8,993 bases of DNA from Akkermansia sp. (GCA_020047775.1 JAIFNK010000048.1:1-8993), one strand, 5' to 3'; counted from the stretch's first letter, positions 1 to 6,507 are shown. A program made the numbers and translations. The notes: generated by a model not told the origin, from the letters alone.

Positions 1-317
1 GCCTGCGTGAGATCCTCCAACAACCGCGCCCCGAAGCTTCCCGCGCGCTTTGCCCGCTCATGGAAAACCAACGCCGCGCCCTGCCACGCCACTTCTTTCC
101 CGGAGACATACGTTCCCGCCGATGGCCGCCGCTCCAGCCAACCCTCATCCACCAGCTCCCGGATCAAACGATCCGCCGTCTGATAGCTGATTCCGAACTG
201 CGCGGCCAACCCGCGGTTCGAGAAAAACCGTTGCCCCGGCGGATGAAATCCCCCCTTCAAGCGGGCGATCATTTTCTCCTTCACCAACAGCGTGTGCTCG
301 CTCCTCGGACGTGCCAT
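1..317 (-). CDS. GntR-type winged-helix transcriptional regulator, N-terminal part (runs off left edge)
   Basis: Read on the minus strand from the ATG at 317, the frame stays open to the window edge and gives about 105 residues. Residues 8-73 form a GntR-like winged helix-turn-helix: a basic start (MARPRSEH), a PPGQRFFSNRGLAAQFGIS segment that matches the GntR helix pattern, then YQTADRLIRELVDEGWLERR and a wing ending in GTYVSG. After residue 78 the chain continues as AALVFHERAKRAGSFGARLL, which resembles the start of a LacI/PBP1-type sugar-binding domain; this part is cut off, so the effector domain is inferred. It is divergent from the catabolic cluster across about 80 bases, the usual place for a local regulator that senses the pathway substrate. 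No clear ribosome binding site precedes the ATG. Family-level call is firm, ligand unknown. Confidence 0.8.
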   Translation of the reverse strand, partial: MARPRSEHTLLVKEKMIARLKGGFHPPGQRFFSNRGLAAQFGISYQTADRLIRELVDEGWLERRPSAGTYVSGKEVAWQGAALVFHERAKRAGSFGARLLEDLTQ

Positions 318-398
318 GGGCGGATTATCATATCGGTTTGTTGATGATGCGATCAGAAAATTATTGAAAATCCACTCCCATGACTTGGAATGGCGGCC
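318..398. promoter_or_regulatory. Divergent intergenic region, probable shared control region
   Basis: This AT-richer gap separates the regulator from the first gene of the cluster, so it should hold both promoters and the operator. On the minus strand there are two -10-like hexamers near the regulator start, TATGAT (332-327) and GATAAT (329-324); neither has a convincing -35 box. A small inverted repeat, TGAT-GCG-ATCA (345-355), is a possible operator half-site pair but is too short to stand on its own. No good sigma-70 pair is seen on the plus strand. The assignment rests mainly on position. Confidence 0.35.
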
Positions 399-1196
399 AT
401 GAGTGATTCCGCGCTGCACGACAAGGTGATCGTCATCATCGGCGGCACCACCGGCCTTGGCCTTTCCGCCGCCCGTGCCGTGCTCGCCGCAGGTGCCCGA
501 GGCGTGGTCATCACCGGCCGCAAACAAGAAAGCGCCGACGCGGCAGTGGCCGAACTCGGCGAGCGCTCCGCGGCCGTCACCGGCGATGCCACCTCGCCCG
601 ATCACGCCGACCGCGCCATCGCCATCGCGGTTTCCCGCTTCGGCGGCTTCGACGGACTTTATCACGTTGCCGGCGGCAGCGGACGCCGCATGGGCGACGG
701 CCCGCTGCACGAAATCACCGACGACGGCGTGCCCGCCACCCTCGCCCTCAACCTCAACTCCGTCATCTACTCCAACCGCGCTGCCGTCCGCCAATTTCTC
801 GCGCAAGGAACCGGCGGATCCATCCTCAACATGGGCTCGGTGCTCGGTTGGTCGCCTTCGCCGAAATTTTTCTCCACCCACGTCTATGCCGCCGCCAAGT
901 CGGCCATCGTCGGATTCACCAAATCCATCGCCGCGTACTACGCACCTAACGGTATCCGCGCCAACGTGCTCGCTCCCGCCCTCGTCGAAACCCCGATGGC
1001 CCAACGCGCCGCTGGCGACGAGGAAATCCTTTCCTTCATCCGCACCAAACAACCGCTCGACGGCGGACGCATCGGCACCCCCGCCGACCTCGATGCCGCC
1101 GCCGTGTATTTCCTTTCTCCCGGTTCCGCATTCACCACTGGCCAGGTGCTCGCCGTCGATGGCGGATGGACCGTTTCCGAAGGCCAACTGCCATGA
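399..1196 (+). CDS. Short-chain dehydrogenase/reductase (SDR family)
   Basis: NAD(P)-dependent oxidoreductase of the classical SDR type, cytosolic, probably oxidising a hydroxyl group of a sugar or polyol. Counting from the ATG at 390 (268 residues), the cofactor motif GGTTGLG is at 18-24, the structural VAGG (in place of NNAG) at 93-96, the catalytic serine in NMGS at 150 and the YAAAK active-site motif at 166-170. The C-terminal QVLAVDGGW is also typical. The start at 399 (MSDSALHD) is preferred over 390 because GGA at 387-389 lies nine bases upstream of it but directly abuts 390; either start leaves the domain intact. Its stop overlaps the kinase start as ATGA, so the two are probably translationally coupled. 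It is the first gene of the cluster. Substrate cannot be read from sequence. Confidence 0.92.
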   Translation: MSDSALHDKVIVIIGGTTGLGLSAARAVLAAGARGVVITGRKQESADAAVAELGERSAAVTGDATSPDHADRAIAIAVSRFGGFDGLYHVAGGSGRRMGDGPLHEITDDGVPATLALNLNSVIYSNRAAVRQFLAQGTGGSILNMGSVLGWSPSPKFFSTHVYAAAKSAIVGFTKSIAAYYAPNGIRANVLAPALVETPMAQRAAGDEEILSFIRTKQPLDGGRIGTPADLDAAAVYFLSPGSAFTTGQVLAVDGGWTVSEGQLP

Positions 1197-2080
1197 ACCC
1201 TCCGACTCCATGGATTCTCGGCCTCGACCTCGGCGGCACCCGCCTCAAGGCGCTTTGTCTAACACACGAGGGTGCCGAAATCGCGCGCACCACCGTGTCC
1301 AGCGGCGGCGACGATTGGAAACAGTCCGTCAAACAATGCGTCGATCAGTTAGTGAAAACCCACGGAACTCCCGTCTCCATCGGAGTCGCCGCGCCCGGTC
1401 TGCCCGCCAGGGATGAACGTTGCATCGCCCACATGCCCGGCCGCCTCCCGGGTCTCGTGGACCTCGATTGGCAGGAATTCCTCGGCTTCCACAAACCCGT
1501 GCCCGTCCTCAACGACGCCCACGCCGCCCTGCTCGGCGAGGTCTGGCTCGGCGCGGCCAAATCGCTGCGCGACGTCATCCTCCTCACCCTCGGCACCGGC
1601 GTCGGCGGTGCGGCCCTAACAAATGGGAAACTCCTTCGCGGCCACCTCGGGCGCGCCGGCCACTTCGGCCACATTTCAATTCACGCCGATGGCCCGCCCG
1701 ACATCGTCAACACCCCCGGGAGTCTGGAAGATGCCGTCGGCAACCACTCGCTCCACACCCGCAGCGGCGGGCGTTTCCACTCCACCGCGGACCTCGTCGC
1801 CGCCGCCAAAGCCGGTGATCCGCAAGCCGCCGACCTCTGGCAAACCACCATCCGCGACCTCGCCGCAGGCATCGCCTCCCTGATCAATGTCCTCGACCCC
1901 GAAGCCGTCCTCCTCGGTGGCGGCATCGCCGAAGCGGGCGATGATCTCTTCCTGCCGCTCGCCGCGGAAATGGAACGCGTCGAGTGGCGTCCCCTCGGCC
2001 ACAGCGTCCCCATCCTCCGCGCCGCACTCGGCGAGTGGGCCGGAACCATCGGCGCCGCCCGACAATCTAGCAAATTCTAA
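1193..2080 (+). CDS. ROK-family protein, probable sugar kinase without the usual zinc-binding cysteines
   Basis: This 295-residue protein belongs to the ROK family (repressor, ORF, kinase). It has no DNA-binding N-terminus, so it should be a kinase, not a repressor. Seen motifs: phosphate-binding DLGGTRLK at 12-19, the catalytic-base motif LNDAHAALLGE with Asp108, GTGVGG at 134-139, and a C-terminal VLLGGGIAEAGD adenosine-binding segment at 239-250. Two departures stand out. The family motif AGExGH is AGHFGH at 155-160, so the sugar-contacting glutamate is a histidine. The CxCGxxGCxE zinc motif is absent, replaced by GPPDIVNTPGSLED at 167-180. The start at 1193 is fixed by the ATGA overlap with the dehydrogenase stop. 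The catalytic Asp argues for a working kinase; an altered sugar preference is inference. Confidence 0.88.
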   Translation: MNPPTPWILGLDLGGTRLKALCLTHEGAEIARTTVSSGGDDWKQSVKQCVDQLVKTHGTPVSIGVAAPGLPARDERCIAHMPGRLPGLVDLDWQEFLGFHKPVPVLNDAHAALLGEVWLGAAKSLRDVILLTLGTGVGGAALTNGKLLRGHLGRAGHFGHISIHADGPPDIVNTPGSLEDAVGNHSLHTRSGGRFHSTADLVAAAKAGDPQAADLWQTTIRDLAAGIASLINVLDPEAVLLGGGIAEAGDDLFLPLAAEMERVEWRPLGHSVPILRAALGEWAGTIGAARQSSKF

Positions 2081-2108
2081 AATCAACAATCAACAATCAA
2101 CAATCTCC
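2081..2108 (+). repeat. Heptamer tandem repeat AATCAAC x3 in the leader of the SIS gene
   Basis: Three perfect copies of AATCAAC (2081-2087, 2088-2094, 2095-2101) are followed by a diverged fourth, AATCTCC. They begin directly after the kinase stop codon and end three bases before the ATG of the SIS gene. The tract fills nearly the whole 31-base gap, lacks G before position 2110, and has no Shine-Dalgarno sequence. An unstructured A/C-rich leader may help ribosome loading; this is inference. Confidence 0.85.
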
Positions 2109-2111
2109 AGC

Positions 2112-2891
2112 ATGTCACCCACCGCCGAATTCCTCCACCACTCCCGCGCCATCATTGACCGCGTCGCCGAACAGGAACCGCTCATCCAACAGGCCGCCGA
2201 TCTCTTCACCGCCACCATCCTCGCCGGGCGCATGGTCCACGTCTTCGGTTCCGGCCACTCGCGCATGATGGTCGAGGAAATGTGGCCGCGCTATGGATCC
2301 TTCCCCGGCTGGAACCCCATCGTGGAACTCTCCCTCTCCTTCCACAACCTCGTCGTCGGAGCCAACGGCCAGCGCCAGGCGATGTTCCTCGAAAACGTCA
2401 GCGGCTTCGCCAATCGCATCCTGCGCAACTACGATCTATCCGATCAAGACACCGCTCTCGTCATTTCGTCCAGCGGCTGCAATGTCGTCCCCATCGAAAT
2501 GGCCGAGGAGTTCCAACAGCGCGGCATCAAGGTCGTCGCCCTCGTCAGCCAGCTTCACCTCGACGCTTCCACCTCCCGCGACACGCGCGGCAAAAAGCTC
2601 ACTGACTTCGCCGACATCATCCTCGATACCGGCGCACCCGTCGGCGACGCCATGGTCCGCGTGCCCGGCCTCGACACGCCGGTCGCGCCCGGCTCCACCG
2701 TCGGCGGCTGCCTGCTCATCAACTCGATCAAAGCCGAAACCGCCGCCCGCCTCACCGCCGCCGGCCAGCCGCCGAAGGTTCTCACCAGCCCGGTCATCTG
2801 CGGCAAGGAACGCGCCACCGAACTCTTCGAATCCGCCTACGACGAACACGCCCACCGCCTCGCCCGCCTCTACGCCAACGTCGGAAAATAG
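2112..2891 (+). CDS. SIS-domain protein of the UPF0309 type, putative phosphosugar-binding protein
   Basis: The 259-residue protein has one SIS (sugar isomerase) domain, a fold that binds sugar phosphates in isomerases, etherases and regulators. The GSGHS phosphate-binding loop is at 46-50 in MVHVFGSGHSRMMVEE, and the second serine-rich loop SSSG is at 119-122 followed by N124. The segment IILDTGAPVGDAMV (169-182) and the preceding SRDTRGKKL are characteristic of the UPF0309 group. The ATG at 2112 is chosen because it gives the usual UPF0309 start with a helical lead-in, and upstream codons in this frame lie inside the kinase gene. The reaction is not established for this group; isomerase, or deaminase or etherase action on an amino or acid sugar phosphate, are possible. 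It follows the kinase by 31 bases, consistent with acting on the kinase product. Confidence 0.88.
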   Translation: MSPTAEFLHHSRAIIDRVAEQEPLIQQAADLFTATILAGRMVHVFGSGHSRMMVEEMWPRYGSFPGWNPIVELSLSFHNLVVGANGQRQAMFLENVSGFANRILRNYDLSDQDTALVISSSGCNVVPIEMAEEFQQRGIKVVALVSQLHLDASTSRDTRGKKLTDFADIILDTGAPVGDAMVRVPGLDTPVAPGSTVGGCLLINSIKAETAARLTAAGQPPKVLTSPVICGKERATELFESAYDEHAHRLARLYANVGK

Positions 2892-2897
2892 AAATTC

Positions 2898-3024
2898 AAC
2901 CGCGAATGAACGCTAATTTAGAATCTGTAATGACTAATTTTCACGATTCGGTTGATAACACGCAGCCTAAAAACCTGCTGAGTTGAAATCTTCCATTCGC
3001 GTCCATTCGCGTTCATTCGCGGTT
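2898..3024. repeat. AT-rich element bounded by an inverted repeat
   Basis: AACCGCGAATGAACGC at 2898-2913 is repeated exactly, in inverted orientation, as GCGTTCATTCGCGGTT at 3009-3024. With one mismatch the arms extend to 20 bases. They enclose about 95 bases that are clearly more AT-rich than the flanking genes and carry no convincing gene. The 148-base gap between the SIS and FAD genes consists almost entirely of this element plus the 14-base direct repeat next to it. It could be a MITE-like or REP-like dispersed element, or an RNA hairpin with a long loop. No obvious target-site duplication flanks it. Confidence 0.65.
2992..3021 (+). repeat. 10-bp tandem repeat (T[C/T]CATTCGCG) x3
   Basis: TCCATTCGCG occurs at 2992-3001 and 3002-3011, followed by TTCATTCGCG at 3012-3021. 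The last copy forms part of the right arm of the inverted repeat that ends at 3024. The left arm near 2898 carries one and a half copies in the opposite orientation. Confidence 0.85.
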
Positions 3025-3028
3025 TAAA

Positions 3029-3056
3029 AAATCTCAAATTTGAAATCTCAAATCCA
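3029..3056 (+). repeat. 14-bp direct repeat spanning the FAD gene start
   Basis: AAATCTCAAATTTG (3029-3042) is followed immediately by AAATCTCAAATCCA (3043-3056); the first 11 bases are identical. The first copy ends with the TTG that is the only usable start codon of the downstream gene, and the second copy is translated as the first few residues (KSQIQ). The repeat therefore supplies both leader and start codon. Confidence 0.8.
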
Positions 3057-4428
3057 AAGCTCCCCGCTCATCCTCGACCGCATCCCCGTTCTCGCGGAGA
3101 CCGACATCCTCGTCGTCGGCGCGGGTTCCGCCGGATGCGCCGCCGCGCTTGCGGCGCGGGAGGGCGGCCAGCATCGTGTTATTTTGCTAGAGCGCTACGG
3201 CTTCCCCGGTGGCACGAGCACTCAGATGCTCGACACCTTCTACGGCTTCTTCACCCCGGGCGAGGACCCGCGCAAGGTCGTCGGCGGCATCCCCGACCGC
3301 GTCGTTGACTCGCTCGACGCCGCCAAGGCCGTCTTCCTCCGCCCCAACACCTACGGCGCGGGCACCGGCGTGAATTACAACCCCGAACGCCTCAAACTCG
3401 TCTGGGACGAATTGCTTGAAAAATCCGGCGTCCGCACCCTCCTGCACGCCACCCTCGTCGCCGCGGAGAGCGATCCAAGCGGCCGTCTAACGGGAGTCGT
3501 GATTTCCACCCGTCAGGGATTCTTCCGCATCCGCGCCAAACGCTTCATCGATGCCTCCGGCGATGCCGACCTCTGCCATCTCGCGGACATCCCTTATGAA
3601 AAGGCCGGTGACATCGATCCCGCCCAGTCGATGACCACCACATTCCGCATGAGCAACGTCGATCTGGCAGCCTACGAGTCGGCAGGCGGCAAGAAAATGC
3701 TCATGCAGCGCATGTCCGCCGCCATGGACAGCGGCAGTCATCCGCTCCCGCGCAAGGCGGGAAGCCTCCACCCGATGAACGCCGCGGGTTGCATTTCCAC
3801 CGTCGCCGTGCGCGTCGCCGATCTCGATCCCACCGATTTCCAACAACTCGGCGAAGCCGAACGGGAAGGCCGCCGCCAGGCGTTCATCTACGAACAGTTT
3901 CTCCAGGACTGCGTGCCCGGTTTCGAGCACTCCCACATCATCGGGCTTTCCCACCACATCGGCGTGCGCGAAACCCGCCGCGTCCATGGCGAATACCGCC
4001 TCACCCGCGACGATTGCATGAACGTCACCCGCTTCGACGACCGCGTGCTGCTCTGCGGCGCACCCATCGAAGACCACCGCCCCGCTGCCGGTGGCGGCGA
4101 GGAAACCGCATGGGCCTACGTCCCTAACGGTCAAGCCTACGACGTGCCTTACCGCACGCTTGTGCCGAAGGGACGGGAGGAAATCTGGGTCGCCGGCCGT
4201 TGTTTCAGCGCCACCCACGACGCGCACGCCTCGTGCCGCTCGATGGCCCAGACCATGGCCATGGGCCAAGCCGCCGGCACCGCGGCCGCGCTCTCGCTGG
4301 AAACCGGCATAGTCGATATCCCGACTCTCCAACACCGCCTGCGCCAACAAGGAGCACTTTTGGAAACACCTTCCAAGAAGGCACACACCGGTGCGGCAGA
4401 TTGGAAACTCAATCATTTCGACATATAG
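3040..4428 (+). CDS. FAD-dependent oxidoreductase of the FAD_oxidored (PF12831) type
   Basis: This 462-residue flavoprotein has an N-terminal Rossmann motif DILVVGAGSAGCAAALAARE (22-41) for FAD, then ERYGFPGGTST, a DASGDADLC segment at 171-179, GVRETRRVHGEY at 308-319, and the C-terminal PYRTLVPKG...VAGRCFSATHDAHASCR region (370-400) typical of PF12831. The helix AQTMAMGQAAGTAAAL closes the FAD site. There is no signal peptide, so it is cytosolic. The reaction is unknown; family members are linked to oxidation of hydroxylated or amino compounds. The start is taken as TTG at 3040: an in-frame stop lies at 3025-3027, and no in-frame ATG, GTG or other TTG occurs between it and the FAD motif. A TTG start without a ribosome binding site suggests low or altered translation. 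It lies 148 bases after the SIS gene. Confidence 0.87.
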   Translation: MKSQIQSSPLILDRIPVLAETDILVVGAGSAGCAAALAAREGGQHRVILLERYGFPGGTSTQMLDTFYGFFTPGEDPRKVVGGIPDRVVDSLDAAKAVFLRPNTYGAGTGVNYNPERLKLVWDELLEKSGVRTLLHATLVAAESDPSGRLTGVVISTRQGFFRIRAKRFIDASGDADLCHLADIPYEKAGDIDPAQSMTTTFRMSNVDLAAYESAGGKKMLMQRMSAAMDSGSHPLPRKAGSLHPMNAAGCISTVAVRVADLDPTDFQQLGEAEREGRRQAFIYEQFLQDCVPGFEHSHIIGLSHHIGVRETRRVHGEYRLTRDDCMNVTRFDDRVLLCGAPIEDHRPAAGGGEETAWAYVPNGQAYDVPYRTLVPKGREEIWVAGRCFSATHDAHASCRSMAQTMAMGQAAGTAAALSLETGIVDIPTLQHRLRQQGALLETPSKKAHTGAADWKLNHFDI

Positions 4429-4454
4429 GCCCTGTAAGACCTATACGACCTATC
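4424..4454 (+). repeat. 9-bp imperfect tandem repeat overlapping the FAD gene stop codon
   Basis: Units TATAGGCCC (4424-4432), TGTAAGACC (4433-4441) and TATACGACC (4442-4450), plus a partial TATC, follow with a 9-base period and consensus TATA-G-CC. The first unit contains the TAG stop (4426-4428) of the FAD gene, so the repeat encodes its last codon. After it an A/C-rich leader without Shine-Dalgarno sequence leads to the next ATG at 4478. Confidence 0.7.
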
Positions 4455-4477
4455 TAATAATCCAATAACAAAACAAC

Positions 4478-5530
4478 ATGAAGTCCAACCCACTCCGCAC
4501 CTCCGTCATCGGCAGCTACTCGTTTCCCGCGTGGCTCGAATTCGCCTCCGCCAACCTCGACCGCTTCGGCTCTGCCGACCGCGCCGAAGTGCAGGATGAT
4601 GCCGTCGTCACCGCGCTCCACGACCAACTCTCCGCCGGACTCGATGTCGTCACCGATGGCGAACAAACCCGCCTCGATTTCAACCTCTCGTTCTATGGCT
4701 ACATCAAGGGCATCGAACTCGAATCCGAGTCACCGCGCCGCTTCGGCCCGCCCGCTCACGACCAGCGCGGAAAACACCAGGTCGTCGGCGAACTCAGCGC
4801 GCCCCAAGGCCTGGGCGTGGTCGAGGAATACAAGCGCCTCGTGCGCCTCGTGAAACCGTTTCCTAACGACCGCCCCGTCACTCTCAAGGCCAGCGTTCCC
4901 GGCCCCTACACCATGAGCGGACGCCTGCTGCCCAACGGCAACTACGCCGACCGCTGGGCACTAACCGAATCGCTGCTGCCCATCGTGCGCGCGGAACTGG
5001 AAGCGCTGGTAGAAGCCGGTTGCCAGGAGATCAGCGTCGATGAACCCTCGATGAGCTGCTACGCCTACAAGGAGGACACCAAGCGCTTCGTGGACATTTT
5101 CAACCGCACCGTCGAGTCGGTGTATGGCAAGACCCGCCTCTGCACCCACCTCTGCTTCGGCAACTTCAAGGGCCACGCCGTCGGCTTCCGCCGCATCGCC
5201 CCGATGTTCCCCGATTTCCTCGATTTCAAGTGCGATGAAATGCACGTCGAAATGGCCAGCCGCGAGTTCGCCGAAATCGAACTCATCTCGCAGATCGCCG
5301 AACGCATGGACGTCGCCGTCGGCATCGTCGATGTGAAGAGCTACTACATCGAAACCGCCGAAGACATCGCCAACCGCGTGCGCCTCTGCCTCCAGCACGC
5401 CCCCGCCGACCGCCTCGTCTTCGCGCCCGACTGCGGCCTCAGCCAGACCGCCCGCTGGGCAGCCAAACGCAAACTCGCCAGCATGGTCGAAGGAACCCAA
5501 ATCGTGAGAAATGAACTTGGTTTGTCATGA
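4478..5530 (+). CDS. Zinc-dependent methyltransferase like the MetE C-terminal domain (core-MetE type)
   Basis: At 350 residues this matches only the catalytic C-terminal half of cobalamin-independent methionine synthase; the folate-binding N-terminal domain is missing. Visible features: IGSYSFP at 11-17, DGEQTR at 60-65, SVPGPYT at 139-145, and ISVDEPSM at 185-192 with Asp188, the counterpart of the methionine-site VDEP motif. All four zinc ligands are recognisable: His224 and Cys226 (THLCFGN), Glu258 (MHVEMASR) and Cys319 (APDCGL). Known family members of this size use a thiol acceptor such as homocysteine, with methylcobalamin or another small methyl donor. Here it sits in a catabolic cluster, 49 bases after the FAD gene and overlapping the UlaG-like gene by four bases, so the partner substrate may differ. 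No S-box, cobalamin or other riboswitch is seen upstream. Confidence 0.85.
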   Translation: MKSNPLRTSVIGSYSFPAWLEFASANLDRFGSADRAEVQDDAVVTALHDQLSAGLDVVTDGEQTRLDFNLSFYGYIKGIELESESPRRFGPPAHDQRGKHQVVGELSAPQGLGVVEEYKRLVRLVKPFPNDRPVTLKASVPGPYTMSGRLLPNGNYADRWALTESLLPIVRAELEALVEAGCQEISVDEPSMSCYAYKEDTKRFVDIFNRTVESVYGKTRLCTHLCFGNFKGHAVGFRRIAPMFPDFLDFKCDEMHVEMASREFAEIELISQIAERMDVAVGIVDVKSYYIETAEDIANRVRLCLQHAPADRLVFAPDCGLSQTARWAAKRKLASMVEGTQIVRNELGLS

Positions 5531-6360
5531 AGCCCCCCAATCAAAAAGACCAAGCGCTAATCGACGACATCGCTAACGCACGTGCGCAAGGCTGTTCGCG
5601 TGCCTGGTGGCTCGGGCAGAGCGGGTTTCTGGTCGTCACCCCGGAAGCAACGATCCTTTTCGATCCCTATCTCTCCGATTCACTGACGAAAAAATACGTA
5701 GCCACCGACAAGCCGCACACACGCGTCACCGAGCGCGTCATCGACCCCGGTTTGCTGACGGGCATCGACGTCATCACCAGCTCGCACAACCACACCGACC
5801 ACTTGGACGCGGAAACCCTGTTGCCGCTTTTCGGGGCAAACCCGCAGGCCAAACTCGTCATCCCGCGCGCCAACCGCGCCTTCGTCCTCGAACGCCTAGG
5901 CGCAGTCGAGGAGCGTCTGGTGGAAATCGATGCGGGCGAATCTATCAGTATCGGCAACGTCACCTTTCACGGCATCCCGGCCGCCCACAATACGGTCGAA
6001 CGCGATGAAAACGGGCAATGCAAGTTCCTCGGTTTCGTCGCCCAAGCCGGCGGACTCACGTTCTATCACAGCGGGGACACGCTGATGCACGACGGCCTCG
6101 TCGCCGCGCTCGAAGCCTTCGCTCCCGACATCGCCTTCGTGCCTATCAACGGCAACAAGCCCGAGCGCCGCGTCGCGGGCAACCTCGACGGACGCGAGGC
6201 CGCCGAACTCGCCCGTGCGATCCGCGCCCGGCTTGCCATCCCGCACCACTTCGACCTGTTCGCCTTCAACACCGCCACGCCCGAACTCTTCGAAACCGAA
6301 TGCCAACGCCTCGGCCAGCCCTTTCGCGTCCTGCGCAACGGCGAGGGACTCGACCTATGA
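5527..6360 (+). CDS. Metallo-beta-lactamase-fold hydrolase, UlaG-like (possible sugar-phosphate lactonase)
   Basis: The 277-residue protein has the metal-binding motif SHNHTDHLD (86-94: His87, His89, Asp91, His92), His154 in AAHNT, Asp184 in HSGDT and the C-terminal PHHFDLF (239-245) with the last histidine ligand. The opening WWLGQSGFLV and FDPYLSD are typical of the UlaG branch. UlaG itself hydrolyses L-ascorbate-6-phosphate lactone; whether this one does is unknown, since no other ula genes are nearby. PINGN at 206-210 and the long loop after FDPYLSD also fit UlaG relatives. Its ATG overlaps the stop of the methyltransferase gene (ATGA), so the two are probably co-translated. Hydrolase fold is sure; lactonase activity is inferred from family and context. 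Confidence 0.88.
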   Translation: MKPPNQKDQALIDDIANARAQGCSRAWWLGQSGFLVVTPEATILFDPYLSDSLTKKYVATDKPHTRVTERVIDPGLLTGIDVITSSHNHTDHLDAETLLPLFGANPQAKLVIPRANRAFVLERLGAVEERLVEIDAGESISIGNVTFHGIPAAHNTVERDENGQCKFLGFVAQAGGLTFYHSGDTLMHDGLVAALEAFAPDIAFVPINGNKPERRVAGNLDGREAAELARAIRARLAIPHHFDLFAFNTATPELFETECQRLGQPFRVLRNGEGLDL

Positions 6361-6371
6361 ATCCTCAGGCT

Positions 6372-6491
6372 GGGATGGACCTCCGGGCCGTCCGGCGAAT
6401 GAGCCGCGAATGATTCGCCCATGAAATATTGAAAAAGCATCCCATGGTCACTCTCCATTCTCCAACCATTCTCAGAGGCCGCCCGGAGGTC
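6372..6491. repeat. Inverted repeat spanning most of the UlaG-like / PHP gene gap
   Basis: GACCTCCGGGC (6378-6388) is matched exactly by GCCCGGAGGTC (6481-6491) in inverted orientation. Extending outward gives 17-base arms (6372-6388 and 6481-6497) with two mismatches. Inside, near the left arm, lies a second small palindrome, GCGAAT-G-ATTCGC (6406-6418). The gap of 147 bases breaks the otherwise tight gene order and holds no credible gene. It may be a dispersed intergenic element or a transcript hairpin; no U-tract follows, so it is not a standard terminator. Confidence 0.6.
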
Positions 6492-6507
6492 GGTCCCTGC
6501 CAATAAC

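Noticed and set aside
457..1416. 319-codon plus-strand frame overlapping the dehydrogenase and kinase
   Set aside because: The product is a Pro/Ser/Arg-rich string typical of an out-of-frame GC-rich gene; the overlapping SDR and ROK frames have full motifs.
2906..2986. 26-codon open frame starting with ATG inside the AT-rich gap
   Set aside because: Too short, no ribosome binding site, no recognised peptide, and its start lies within the inverted repeat arm; probably chance.
3487..4416. Long open frame of 309 codons on the minus strand inside the FAD gene
   Set aside because: It lies wholly antisense to a gene with clear FAD motifs, its translation has no recognisable domain, and long antisense frames are expected in GC-rich codon usage.
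946..5580. Recurring CTAAC within coding regions (for example near 946, 1261, 3488, 4123, 4862, 5575)
   Set aside because: Rough expectation from base composition gives similar numbers, and no strand or spacing pattern was found, so it was not treated as a motif.
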